From: an uncultured Carboxylicivirga sp.
Lineage (GTDB): Bacteria; Bacteroidota; Bacteroidia; Bacteroidales; Marinilabiliaceae
Length of the DNA: 64,000 bases
Reading direction: 5' to 3'
Assembly: GCF_963668385.1 (NCBI RefSeq)
Contig: NZ_OY764327.1
Span: 186,001-250,000, forward strand
Part shown: one piece after another, positions 1 to 9,085 of the stretch
How positions within the stretch are numbered: position 1 is the stretch's first letter
Layout of the letters: each line of letters begins with the position of its first letter
Made by a program: the position numbers and the translations under genes
Notes under the pieces: generated by a model
Told to the model about the DNA's origin: nothing
The model's database searches: none
Seen by the model: the letters and a program-made list of their open reading frames with translations, nothing else

Positions 1-440
1 AAGCTTTTCGAAAGTGGTATTATAAATAATGTATACACATAACAACCAACACAAAAATTCAAAAAACACTCAACCGATGCAAACACTATCAACACAAAAG
101 CCAAGCTATTAGCTACCACTCCAGCTCCGACCAAAGACAATACCAACACAGCAAAACTGAATATCATACCCAAGCGAGCTGCAAACACTTTTGGAGCCTT
201 ATCAATGCGTGGTGTATTTGAATAATATTTAAGTGCCAACTTCTTTGATAAGCTTCCAATCAAACTATACTTGCCTGAGGTAAATCCTCGCAAAAGAAAA
301 TCAACGAATAAAAATGCAGGTATCACCCACAACTTTGTAACTAAAAAAGTCAATAACAAACCAACAACCATCAAGGCTGAAATTCGCGGTTGCGCTTCTA
401 AAATTCTTTCTGGCGACACAGGACAAACCAAACTCTTCAT
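1..440 (-). CDS. DUF4395-family integral membrane protein (C-terminus off the left edge)
   Basis: The frame opens at ATG 440 and stays open to base 1, so about 146 residues are present and the C-terminus lies outside the window. It begins MKSLVCPVSPERI, the N-terminal Cys-Pro-Val-Ser signature of DUF4395 proteins. Hydrophobic segments lie near residues 24-50 and 88-118, and a CVGC pair lies near residues 132-135 ahead of another hydrophobic stretch. A purine-rich AAGGAG sequence lies just upstream of the ATG on the minus strand, supporting this start. The family is widespread and often sits near thioredoxin-like or rhodanese proteins, but its biochemical role is not established. No partner gene is visible in the window. 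Confidence 0.75.
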   Translation of the reverse strand, partial: MKSLVCPVSPERILEAQPRISALMVVGLLLTFLVTKLWVIPAFLFVDFLLRGFTSGKYSLIGSLSKKLALKYYSNTPRIDKAPKVFAARLGMIFSFAVLVLSLVGAGVVANSLAFVLIVFASVECFLNFCVGCYVYTLFIIPLSKS

Positions 441-725
441 AATCCTTCTCCTTTTTATTTATTATTAATCCTTTATGCTACAAAACTAAATAAGCTTACT
501 ATATTATCCTACTATATTTATATTTTTAATCATACTAAAATGATATAAAAATACCATATCCCTTACTTTATAAGTACTTTGCTTTTCCTTCTTTTTTTAT
601 ATCCTTTTGTGTTATTAAATCTAACATACCTAATAAATCACACATTTCACAAAACAAACCTTTACCATTTCAGTTAATGTATCAGGCGATAGTTTTATAT
701 ATTTAGCCTTTGATAATACATAACC

Positions 726-1889
726 ATGAAAGCAGCCGGATTTATTCTATTTATAAGCATCATTTTAGGAGTACATTTTCTTGTTAATTTTTACATCTAC
801 ACTAGAGGTGTGCAATGGTTGAGCAACACGCCAGCCTTAAAAAATGCATTTAGAATTACGATACTCATCTTATTTATTTCTTATCCGGCAGGTCGCTTCC
901 TTGAAAAAATATGGTATGCACCTCCATCAACAACACTACATTGGATAGGAGCCTTTTGGTTTGCAGGTATGTTGTACTTCACTTTAAGCTTGCTGTCTGT
1001 TGACATAATACGCATCATCAACTATTTTTTTCATTTTCTGCCCGAAAAAGGAACGGAAGCTTATCAAAAACTCAAATTTGTTACCGGAACCCTTATAACA
1101 GCAGGCGTACTATTAACCATGCTTATCGGATTTTTGAATGCGTGGCATCCTAAAATCAACCAAAGAACCATTACCATACACAAAAATGCCGGCAATATTA
1201 AATCACTTAAAATAGTAGCTGCATCCGACATTCACTTGGGCACTATCATAGGCCCACGCAAAACAAATAAACTGGTCGAAACCGTTAACAACCTTCATCC
1301 CGACATTATATTATTTGCTGGTGATGTAGTTGACGAAGATATCCAGCCTGTTATCAAACAAAATTTGGGAGAAAGCCTTAAAAAGCTAAAAGCACCCTAT
1401 GGAGTTTATGCATCAACAGGAAATCATGAGTACATTGGGGGAGTTGAAAGAGCCGTTGAATACTTGAATACTCATGGCATTACAGTATTGCGCGACTCTT
1501 GTTTAACCATAAACAGCTCCTTTGTTATTGCAGCCCGTGAGGATAAAGATAAAAACAGAACACCCAAACACCGCAAGAGTATTGAAGAGTTATTATACAA
1601 TATCGATCAGTCAAAACCAATTATAATGCTCGATCACCAACCCTATCATTTAGACGAAGCGCAAAAAGCGGGTGTCGACCTACAAATATCGGGACATACA
1701 CATCACGGACAACTATGGCCATTTGGATACATAACAGAGAAGATTTTTGAAGTTAGCCGGGGTTACAAACAAAAAGGAGATAGCCATTTTATAGTAAGTA
1801 CAGGCTTTGGCACATGGGGACCTCCCATCAGAACCGGCAATCGACCCGAAATACTAGAGATTACCTTAAATTTCGAAAGCAACCAATAA
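726..1889 (+). CDS. Membrane-anchored calcineurin-like metallophosphoesterase
   Basis: The protein is 387 aa. The first ~140 residues hold about four hydrophobic helices (near 4-24, 42-58, 72-92 and 118-138). A calcineurin-type phosphoesterase domain follows, with all di-metal motifs visible: SDIH (D168, H170), GDVVDE (D200), GNHE (N233, H234), H304 in LDHQP, and GHTHHG (H324, H326). This is the architecture of YkuE/YaeI-like enzymes, some of which act on lipid or nucleotide phosphoesters at the membrane. The substrate here cannot be told from sequence. The gene stands alone, with 233 bp to the next gene. Confidence 0.85.
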   Translation: MKAAGFILFISIILGVHFLVNFYIYTRGVQWLSNTPALKNAFRITILILFISYPAGRFLEKIWYAPPSTTLHWIGAFWFAGMLYFTLSLLSVDIIRIINYFFHFLPEKGTEAYQKLKFVTGTLITAGVLLTMLIGFLNAWHPKINQRTITIHKNAGNIKSLKIVAASDIHLGTIIGPRKTNKLVETVNNLHPDIILFAGDVVDEDIQPVIKQNLGESLKKLKAPYGVYASTGNHEYIGGVERAVEYLNTHGITVLRDSCLTINSSFVIAAREDKDKNRTPKHRKSIEELLYNIDQSKPIIMLDHQPYHLDEAQKAGVDLQISGHTHHGQLWPFGYITEKIFEVSRGYKQKGDSHFIVSTGFGTWGPPIRTGNRPEILEITLNFESNQ

Positions 1890-2022
1890 TTACTCATCAA
1901 CTAACTGAAAAATAGCAATGCACAAGAGCGTAACTTCATCTAACATTGCTATTTTAAAAGTTAATTAATTCCAAAAAATCAATAAGTTCCGTCACAATAC
2001 CTTATTATTAAAAAAAGACGTC

Positions 2023-2030
2023 TATCTTTG
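2023..2030 (+). promoter_or_regulatory. Bacteroidota -7 box ahead of the DEAD-box helicase
   Basis: TATCTTTG matches the TAnnTTTG -7 consensus of the Bacteroidota primary sigma factor. No clear TTG -33 element is seen at the right distance. If used, it gives a leader of roughly 90-120 nt before the helicase start. Such a leader would be compatible with the post-transcriptional control known for cold-shock helicase mRNAs. Confidence 0.4.
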
Positions 2031-2150
2031 CGCTCGATTTAACGAGGACCACTCAGGTCACTTTCAGTAGCACTGTCGTAGCATAAATTATTTCTGGTAT
2101 CGCTGCAGGAACGTGAATAGGAGTGGATAAAGAATTATTTATGCAAACAT

Positions 2151-3775
2151 TTAAAGAAAGCGGACTTCCAGAGGAGGTTCTGAAAGCTATTGGTGAGCTA
2201 GGTTACGAAACACCAACCCCTATTCAAAGTAAAACAATTCCTGAAATTTTAAATTACGGTAACGACCTAATTGCATTAGCGCAAACAGGAACTGGTAAAA
2301 CAGGTGCATTTGGCTTGCCTGTTATCCCTCAAATTGTTACTGAAGAAAAGAAAGTACAGGCTTTAATTTTATGTCCTACACGCGAATTATGTCTTCAAAT
2401 CACAAAAGACTTAAATAATTACGCTAAATACTACAAAGATTTATACATCACCCCTGTATATGGTGGTACTGAAATAAGAACTCAGATCAGATCTTTAAAA
2501 AGAGGTACTCACATTGTAGTTGGTACTCCAGGACGTATGAACGACTTAATTAACCGCAAGGCAATTGAGTTAGGAGATGTACGTTGGTTGATTTTGGATG
2601 AGGCTGACGAAATGCTTAACATGGGCTTTAAAGATGACCTTGAAAGCATTATGGCTCAAACTCCGGAATGGCGCCAAACATTGTTATTTTCGGCAACTAT
2701 GCCACCCGACATCGCTCGTATGTCGAAACAATATATGCAAGATCCTGTTGAGATTAGTGTAGGCACTAAAAACGCAGGCTCTTCAAATGTTGAACACCAT
2801 TATTATATGGTTCATGCCAGCGATCGTTACAAAGCATTAAAACGTATTGTTGACGTAACTCCAGATGTTTATGGTATTGTTTTCTGTCGTACTCGTCAGG
2901 AAACCAAAGATATTGCTGACAGCTTAATGGCCGATGGATATAATGCTGATGCAATCCACGGTGATTTATCGCAAGCACAGCGCGACTTGGTAATGCACCG
3001 TTTCCGTAAAAAACACCTTCAGCTTTTAGTAGCAACAGATGTAGCTGCTCGTGGTATTGATGTAAACGATCTTACTCACGTTATCAACTACAACTTACCT
3101 GACGATATTGAAGTATACATTCACCGAAGTGGACGTACTGGTCGTGCCGGTAAAAAAGGTATTTCGGTTGCCATTATCCATTCCAGAGAAATGCACCGTA
3201 TTAAGGCCATTGAAAAAATTTCAAAGAAAACCTTTGAGCGTAAATGGGTTCCTAAATCGGAAGAAATCTGTGAAAAACAACTTTTACACTATCTGGAAAG
3301 AGTTAATAATACTGAACTAGAAGACGATTCTCCGGTAAAAGCATTAATGCCTACTGTATACGAAAAGTTAGCCAGCATGGAACGCGAGCAACTGATTACT
3401 CAGTTTGTGGCAGCTGAATTCAACCGTTTTATGGAGTATTACAAAGATGCTCCCGACTTAAATGTATACAAAGAGGCTAAAACAAGTCGTAGAAATTCTA
3501 ATGTAGCTTTCAGTCGTTTGTTTGTTAACCTGGGTAAAACCGATAAAATAACATCGGGTGACATTATTGGTTTAATCAACAGCAAGATAAAAGGAACTTC
3601 GGTTAAAGTTGGTAAGATTGAATTACTTCGTAACTTCTCTTTTATTGAAGTTGACAAAGAGTACGAACAAGAAGTTATTAACAAGCTTAGCAACGCTAAG
3701 GTAAAAGGTAAAAAGGTGAGCCTCGAAGTGGCCACTCCAAAACCTTCGTCGAAACGCAGAAACAAAAGACGTTAA
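2151..3775 (+). CDS. deaD: DEAD-box ATP-dependent RNA helicase, DeaD/CsdA type
   Basis: An ATP-dependent RNA unwinding enzyme of the cold-shock/ribosome-assembly type. The helicase core shows PTPIQ (Q motif), AQTGTGKT (motif I), PTRELC (Ia), TPGR (Ib), DEAD (II), SAT (III), FCRTRQE (IV), ATDVAARGID (V) and HRSGRTGRAG (VI). Approximately the last 85 residues form a DbpA/CsdA-type RNA-binding domain (RLFVNLGKTDKIT onward), ending in a Lys/Arg-rich tail. I prefer ATG 2151 (541 aa) because it places the Q motif at the usual distance from the N-terminus. An in-frame GTG at 2123 would add nine residues. A strong terminator follows, so the gene is probably monocistronic. Confidence 0.9.
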
Positions 3776-3784
3776 TATATAACG

Positions 3785-3818
3785 AAAGAGGCACCGGAAA
3801 CGATGCCTCTTTTTTTTA
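3785..3818 (+). terminator. Rho-independent terminator after the helicase
   Basis: A perfect 9-bp stem (3785-3793 with 3804-3812) and a 10-nt loop are followed by an uninterrupted T run. It lies just after the helicase stop codon. Confidence 0.85.
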
Positions 3819-4040
3819 TATCATTATTTTGATTTGGCAACAGTAGACAAAAGCATCAAACCTAGCTATACTCTAAAATAGCGAAGCAACTTCGTTAAAT
3901 CACCTGGTCCATTATCTTTCAATCCCCATAACATATAATTAGCGATTTCTATCCGGTTGTCGGCAACACACGCTCTCAGCCTTTGGTTTGCAACCAGGCA
4001 GAACGCTTAGTTATTAGGCTTTATTTTTTCTATTATTGCA

Positions 4041-4490
4041 CCTCGACGGGAAAATCCCCACTTGACGGCTAACCACTCTGGCAACCCAAGTTTCTTTAAG
4101 TTACGGGTGCGGCTAACAGTGCTGTGCCAAGGCAAGGGCTCGTCAATATAATAGCACAGAAAATACAGTATACCTAGACGCATTGAACAATGCTCAATTA
4201 ATTTACGATCGCTAATAATATTCTCTAAATAGCTCACAATGCATAACTTAAGAATGACACGTGAATCAATGCTTTTTTGACCGCAATTACCATAATAAGA
4301 TTCGGTTTCTTTTAGTAGAAAATTAAGATTCAATACTGACTTTAAGCGGCGATAGAAGTTATGCTCCGGAACAACCCAACTAAGCTGAAAACTAACAAAT
4401 AGCTAAGCCTGATATTCTTCATTGCCTTGCATGCCTTAAGTTACTAATTTTTCAGCTATTTGCTAGTTGTGCAACAGTTACCAGTGTTGC
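4041..4490 (-). mobile_element. Degenerate IS1182-type transposase/intron chimera, copy A
   Basis: On the minus strand a frame starting at ATG 4432 encodes an IS1182-family transposase N-terminus (LKSVLNLNFLL...YYGNCGQKS...HSTVSRTR). It is interrupted by an in-frame TAG at 4405-4403. After RTR it continues as NLKKLGLPEWLAVKWGFSRRG, which resembles the C-terminal part of a group II intron maturase. Homology to copy B (5906-6358) stops abruptly near 4041. The DDE catalytic region is absent, so the element is dead. Its outer edge near 4490 abuts the stop codon of the Fic gene. The sequence left of it, to the terminator at 3818, holds only a 46-codon coding-like remnant (3866-4006). Confidence 0.75.
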
Positions 4491-4493
4491 CAG

Positions 4494-5603
4494 CTAGTGC
4501 ATTCTCCATTCATCCGTCAATTCGTAATTTGTGCTTCGACCTCCTGATTCTTCCTGTATTAATATTCCTTTTTCAATTAAATCTTTTATATCTCTAAGTG
4601 CTGTATCTGCAGAACACTTGGTAATCTTAGCCCATTTAGATGATTTTAATTTACCATCAAACCCATCAAATAACTTGTTCAATATTAATCTTTGTCTGCT
4701 ATTTAAAATAGTCTCTCTATTTTTATCCCAAAAGTCAGCTTTTCGAAGCACTCGTTTCAATGTTTCTTCTGTATTCTCCAATGCACGAAACAAACAACTT
4801 AAAAACCAATCCAGCCAATCAGTTATATCGCCAGAGCTATGCTGAACTTTTTGCAATATCTCATAATATGTCTTTTTCTCAATTAGAATCTGGTTTGATA
4901 AGCTATAAAATCTCTGAGAACTTTCCTCTGAACGAGCAAGTAACATGTCTGATATTGCTCTCGCAATACGACCATTGCCATCATCAAATGGGTGGATTAT
5001 TATAAACCAGAAATGCGCAATCGCTGCTTTTAATACGCCATCTATGCCCGTTTCATTATCAAACCAATTTAAAAACACATCCATTTCCTTTTTTACCACC
5101 TTAGCTGAGGGAGCTTGAAAATGTATTTTTTCTTTTCCTATCGGGCCTGACACTACTTGCATTTCTCCATTTCGATAACAGCCTGTATCAATCCGATGCA
5201 TTCCACTCCAACCAGTAGGAAATAAGGCTGCATGCCAACCAAAAATTCTTTCATGGTCTAGTGTCATATCATATTTTTGTGTTGCATCAAGCATCATTTC
5301 AACAACACCTTCCACGTCCCTATCAACATGAACAATACCAGCATAATCGAGCCCAAGTCTTTTGGCTATTGAAGAGCGAACTTGTTCGTGATTTAGAAAT
5401 TCACCTTCTATTTCGGAAGATTTCAAAACATCAAGTGTCAAAGTCGATAAAATTGTTTCCTCTTTTATTGAAAATCCAAGTACACTCATTTGTCCCAAAA
5501 TCTTCCCTTGCAGATGGCGTACTTTACCTAAAGTCACTACAATCTTCTTATCATCCCAAGAAAATTCAGGCCATTTATCATATTCATAGATATATCTTGC
5601 CAT
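4494..5603 (-). CDS. Fic-family (putative AMP-transferase) protein with DUF4172 N-terminus
   Basis: The protein is 369 aa. Residues ~1-90 match the DUF4172 region found in front of many Fic domains. It carries an inhibitory-helix motif SSEIEGE (62-68), the S/TxxxE(G/N) type that blocks ATP binding until displaced. The Fic core motif HPFDDGNGRIAR (H204 to R215) is complete, so AMP transfer to a protein hydroxyl is chemically plausible. The last ~80 residues look like a winged helix (KITKCSADTALRDIKDLI), suggesting DNA binding or autoregulation. The gene lies between two degenerate mobile-element copies, in the same orientation as both, and its stop abuts one of them. That points to horizontal arrival or reshuffling. 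The target is unknown. Confidence 0.88.
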   Translation of the reverse strand: MARYIYEYDKWPEFSWDDKKIVVTLGKVRHLQGKILGQMSVLGFSIKEETILSTLTLDVLKSSEIEGEFLNHEQVRSSIAKRLGLDYAGIVHVDRDVEGVVEMMLDATQKYDMTLDHERIFGWHAALFPTGWSGMHRIDTGCYRNGEMQVVSGPIGKEKIHFQAPSAKVVKKEMDVFLNWFDNETGIDGVLKAAIAHFWFIIIHPFDDGNGRIARAISDMLLARSEESSQRFYSLSNQILIEKKTYYEILQKVQHSSGDITDWLDWFLSCLFRALENTEETLKRVLRKADFWDKNRETILNSRQRLILNKLFDGFDGKLKSSKWAKITKCSADTALRDIKDLIEKGILIQEESGGRSTNYELTDEWRMH

Positions 5604-5708
5604 AAATTTTTATCACTATGCGGTAAATATATAAATTAATCTCCGCATATTTAATGGGAATAGCTTCGTTTTTCTCAGTACATCTCCTTTTTCTTGGTAT
5701 TAGCTACA

Positions 5709-5905
5709 ATCAAGTAGAGTAAGATACGAAATTAATCGTATCCCCACCCTCTCACACCACCGTGCGTACCAACCGGCATACGGCGGCTCGCTAAACATGG
5801 CAATAGCGTTGATAAATGTTAGCCATTGGGACAAAGCCGCGCTTTTGTAACTGCTCGTTAGTAAGTGTAGTTTGAAGTATCGGACTTTGAACCACATGCC
5901 AGCCT
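5709..5905 (-). mobile_element. 3' end of a group II intron (maturase tail plus domains V and VI)
   Basis: On the minus strand the chimeric reading frame ends GGWHVVQSPILQTTLTNEQL...CHV, with the stop at 5791. This resembles the C-terminal end of bacterial group II intron reverse transcriptases. Directly after it (5789-5750) is GAGCCGCCGTATGCC with a downstream ACGGTGGTG, the pairing arms of a domain V hairpin in the Bacteroidota style. Next comes a GATACGA/TCGTATC hairpin and a terminal CTACTTGAT near 5709, as expected for domain VI and the 3' splice boundary. The 5' portion of the intron and most of the reverse transcriptase are missing. It cannot splice on its own. Confidence 0.6.
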
Positions 5906-6297
5906 CCTCGACGGGAAAATCCCCACTTGACGGCTAGCCACTCTGGCAATCCAAGTTTCTTTAAGTTACGGGTGCGGCTAACAGTGCTGTGCCAAGGCAA
6001 GAGTTCGTCAATATCATATCCCAGAAAATACAATATATCCAGACGCATTGAACAATGCTCAATTAATTTACGATCACTAATGATATTCTCTAGATAACCC
6101 ACAATGCATAACTTGAAAAAGACACGAGGATCAAGGCTTTTTTGACCGCAATTACCATAATAAGCTTCGGTGTCTTTTAGTAGAAAATCCAGATTCAATA
6201 CTGACTTTAATCGGCGGTAGAAGTTATGCTCCGGAACCACCTGACTAAGCTGAAAACTAACAAATAGTTTTTCCTGATATTCTTTATTGCCTTGCAT
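5791..6297 (-). pseudogene. Chimeric transposase-maturase reading frame (168 codons)
   Basis: The open frame fuses an IS1182 transposase N-terminal domain (residues ~1-110) to the C-terminal ~58 residues of a group II intron maturase. Neither enzyme is complete. The transposase lacks its DDE residues and the maturase lacks its reverse transcriptase domain. It is best treated as a relic that happens to stay open. Confidence 0.7.
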
Positions 6298-6358
6298 GCC
6301 TTAAGTTAATAATTTTTTGGCGATTTGCTAGTTGTGCAACAGTTACTATTGTTGGTAG
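5906..6358 (-). mobile_element. Degenerate IS1182-type transposase/intron chimera, copy B
   Basis: This is a direct repeat of copy A (4041-4490), about 1.87 kb away and on the same strand. A frame from ATG 6297 runs through the N-terminal ~110 residues of an IS1182-type transposase (VVPEHNFYRRLKSVLNLDFLL to HSTVSRTR). It then continues without a stop into intron-maturase sequence and ends at 5791. The identical fusion point in both copies means the chimera formed once and was then duplicated. The outer edge near 6358 lies 3-4 bp from the stop codon of the ATPase gene, just as copy A abuts the Fic stop. No catalytic DDE domain remains. Confidence 0.75.
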
Positions 6359-6361
6359 CCG

Positions 6362-7645
6362 TTATTCCTCACAAATAGGATTTCTCATTCTAATAAAAAT
6401 CTTGAATACAACATCATTAAACTTTATATAATCATTACCTACATTACTTATTACTCTATCAAAGTTCTCATTATCCTTAATCCTATACTTTAAAAGGTAA
6501 GTAATTATCTTCTTGGGATTTGATATTCCATTGTTCTCACAATAATCATATATGCTACTTCTTTTAATATTTTGCGGAATCATACTGGCTAAAGCTTTCA
6601 GGACTTTTTCCCTATCCTTATTTTCCCCAATGATAGAATAATAAAGCTCATCCATTTCTGGTTCATATGTTACTAATTCCTCTAACCCCTTATTCAGGTG
6701 TTGGGTATTAACTGTACCTTTTGTCTTATATCCAAGATTTTCAGCAAAATTATCTAAAGCTAGTTGTCCACACAGTTGAACTAAATATGGGAATCCTGAA
6801 GTTAATTGATAGACACTGTCTTTAAATTTAGTGTTGAAATTTATTAGATTATGATTATTTTTTTCGGCTAAGTCAAATACTGTGTAGACCTCCTTTTCTG
6901 TCATAGGCGATAATTTTATCTTTCCTTGATAAAGTAACCTATTAACTGATTGGTGACCTTCTATTAATTCCTTATAATCTGTTGCAATTCCTGATATCAA
7001 AAATTTTACTTTTCCTTTAGAAAGAGATTTCATAATAGTTGCTAATTTTCCCTTGTCAGCAACTTGATCAAACTCATCTATGATGATTAATAACTCTTCT
7101 TCTTTTTTTAAGATTTCATTTTGAATAGTTAAAACCACATTAGTGAAAGTCTCTATAACACATTGTTCACTTATTGCTTTCTCAATCTTTTTGTCACTGG
7201 AACCTGAGGAAATACTTAATAATTTCAAAAAGTTTAAACCAAGTTTATCTGTTGTTTGCTTTTCAATTGACTCAACCCTTGTACTTATAATCTTCTTTAA
7301 ACCATCTGGACTTGTCAATAACCTCTGTAATACATGTTCAACATTTTCCGTTCCTGAGTCACATGTAACTTCTGCAGTCTGATATTTAAAGAAATCCTTA
7401 TTGTATTTATGATGAAGTTTATGCTCATGTATAAGATAAGTATTACCTTCTGCAATCATTTTGATCATGGCGATAAATGATGACTTACCAACTCCTCTGT
7501 CTCCATAAACAATTATACTATTTCCTTTTCTACTAATAGCTTGTAGTGCTCTTTCAATATCAGATTTACGTCCAGAAAACCACTTTGGATCATCAATTTC
7601 ATGTCCTGGAAAGAATGTATTATTTATATCAATAGTTTTTTTCAT
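6362..7645 (-). CDS. AAA/ORC-like P-loop ATPase with C-terminal winged-helix region
   Basis: The protein is 427 aa. An N-terminal FSGRKSDIERAL box precedes Walker A GDRGVGKSS (48-56). Walker B is LLIIIDEFD (185-193) and a sensor-1-like stretch FLISG follows (215-219). The C-terminal third (LKALASMIPQ...YLLKYRIKD) looks like a winged helix. This is the layout of AAA_16/archaeal-ATPase-like or STAND-type regulators, which act as ATP-dependent switches. No obvious effector domain or adjacent partner is present. The location in a mobile island with a Fic protein makes a defence or toxin-control role possible, but that is inference. The start ATG 7645 is the only good one near the domain start. 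Confidence 0.7.
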   Translation of the reverse strand: MKKTIDINNTFFPGHEIDDPKWFSGRKSDIERALQAISRKGNSIIVYGDRGVGKSSFIAMIKMIAEGNTYLIHEHKLHHKYNKDFFKYQTAEVTCDSGTENVEHVLQRLLTSPDGLKKIISTRVESIEKQTTDKLGLNFLKLLSISSGSSDKKIEKAISEQCVIETFTNVVLTIQNEILKKEEELLIIIDEFDQVADKGKLATIMKSLSKGKVKFLISGIATDYKELIEGHQSVNRLLYQGKIKLSPMTEKEVYTVFDLAEKNNHNLINFNTKFKDSVYQLTSGFPYLVQLCGQLALDNFAENLGYKTKGTVNTQHLNKGLEELVTYEPEMDELYYSIIGENKDREKVLKALASMIPQNIKRSSIYDYCENNGISNPKKIITYLLKYRIKDNENFDRVISNVGNDYIKFNDVVFKIFIRMRNPICEE

Positions 7646-8329
7646 ACTTTACGTAATAATAGTTGTTGTAATGGCTACCAACTACTTTATATCCGCCATT
7701 ACTTCCTATTCTTTTGTAACGCCTTGAATTTATGGAACAAAATCATTTTAATTACTTATAGTCGTTTATTAAAAAAAATACGTTTATAAACGATTAAGCA
7801 ATTGCCCCACATGGTTGAAGGAAAAAAGCAAATAGGTGAGTAATAGAGATTCATAGTATTTGGTTAGAAATTAACGTTTACAAAAATAGTAGAATACGGG
7901 TATTATGCTAAAAAACCATTGCGTTTTTAGTTTAACGAAGTAAAACAGAAGATAAATGGTAGTTTTATGTATTTCAACAACAAACACATTATAAATACAT
8001 ACTTATGTGCCTTTTATTGTTATACAAGTGGTGTAACTAAAAGCACAGAACTTGTTTATTAGTTAAATAAAAGGGCTGTTTGTTAGAAGAAATTGCCGTG
8101 GTAAGCAAAATATTGCTCAGGGAAGGGTTAAATATGCCAATGGGAACTATTATTTGACCGGTAATTTTAGATATTTTACTCAGGAAGCTTGTCAAATTGC
8201 TCAGGGGCGGCTTAAAATTGCTGATTATTTTCAAAAAAACGACCAAATATGCGGTTCTCATAAGTGATTAACCACTATATTTTACTCGTTGAGATTGATA
8301 TTTTGCCCGTTGAGATCGAAATTTTGCAT
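7646..8329. other. Gene-poor stretch with a palindrome, a coding-like relic and a short tandem repeat
   Basis: About 680 bp without a convincing gene. A perfect 12-bp palindrome CGTTTATAAACG lies at 7781-7792, about 135 bp upstream of the ATPase start, and could be an operator. A plus-strand frame ending near 8270 reads IAQGRVKYANGNYYLTGNF and then repeats IAQGRLKIADYF. It has no start codon and looks like a decayed coding fragment. At 8287-8328 a 21-bp unit (CGTTGAGATnGA-ATTTTGC) occurs twice in tandem with two or three differences. Confidence 0.4.
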
Positions 8330-8377
8330 AAAAAAGGGTGAATATCCCCCGAAGAAGGTGTGAAACAATCTCGGGGG
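8330..8377 (-). terminator. Likely terminator of the 8396-9085 gene
   Basis: Read on the minus strand, CCCCCGA (8377-8371) pairs with TCGGGGG (8352-8346). A T-rich stretch follows at 8337-8332. It lies just beyond the stop codon of the uncharacterised gene. Confidence 0.55.
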
Positions 8378-8395
8378 CTAACAAAATAAAGGGTT

Positions 8396-9085
8396 TTAAG
8401 CTTTAATGTACTTTTTAAGTCGCTCATCATTCTTCCAAAAAACATAACGACCATACTCTCTTATTTCCTGTACTTTTTTATAAAGAAGGGTATAAGCTTT
8501 ATCTCGTAATAATTTATTTCCGCCACCCTCTTCTGCTGTTCCGTTAGCTTGAGCCAGCAATTCCGATAGAGAATGCGAGAGCTTCTTTGCCTCTTGTAAA
8601 ACAGGCATATCAAAGTTAATTGTCCCAAGCGGTTGAGGATTATTTTCTCCAAGTACAGCCAGTTCTATTAAATCCTGAATCATATCGGCATTGCTGCTTC
8701 CCTCACGTAAACGACGGACTTTTTGTAGCAGGTTACTGTCTTTACGGTAGGCAAATGTAAAATGATGCAGCATATCATCTCTTAGCTTATAAGCCTCAGG
8801 AGACTGCTGCTGCCATTCTTTTTGGGCCTCCTGACGGGCTCTGAATTCACTCATCCAATTCGCCTGTATATAACGCAGTGCTCCGGTAAGTGGAGTGACT
8901 TCGTCGATAATTTTTACATCAAGGCCTGCACCGGTTAATGCTTCCTTATCACGCTGGGCCTCTATGGCCAGGGTCTCACACGATGCTGCAAAATCATCAA
9001 TGGGTTGATTGGGTAATTTAACCTCACCATCGGGCACTGCTTCAATCAATTCTTTCCATTCCTCATAGTTTTCGTTGAAACTCAT
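8396..9085 (-). CDS. Uncharacterised helical Bacteroidota protein
   Basis: The protein is 229 aa, very charged and predicted all-helical, with no signal peptide or membrane segment. A helical N-terminal half (residues ~1-110) leads into LREGSSNADMIQDLIELAVL. The C-terminus ends REYGRYVFWKNDERLKKYIKA-like, a closing motif (FWKNxERLKxY) I recall from unannotated Bacteroidota proteins. I cannot assign a function. It sits alone between a gene-poor stretch and a repeat array and has its own terminator. The start ATG 9085 is the first Met and begins MSFNENYEEW. Confidence 0.65.
   Translation of the reverse strand: MSFNENYEEWKELIEAVPDGEVKLPNQPIDDFAASCETLAIEAQRDKEALTGAGLDVKIIDEVTPLTGALRYIQANWMSEFRARQEAQKEWQQQSPEAYKLRDDMLHHFTFAYRKDSNLLQKVRRLREGSSNADMIQDLIELAVLGENNPQPLGTINFDMPVLQEAKKLSHSLSELLAQANGTAEEGGGNKLLRDKAYTLLYKKVQEIREYGRYVFWKNDERLKKYIKA

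Noticed and set aside
2766-3765. Minus-strand ORFs inside the helicase gene
   Set aside because: Shadows of a gene with a complete set of helicase motifs.
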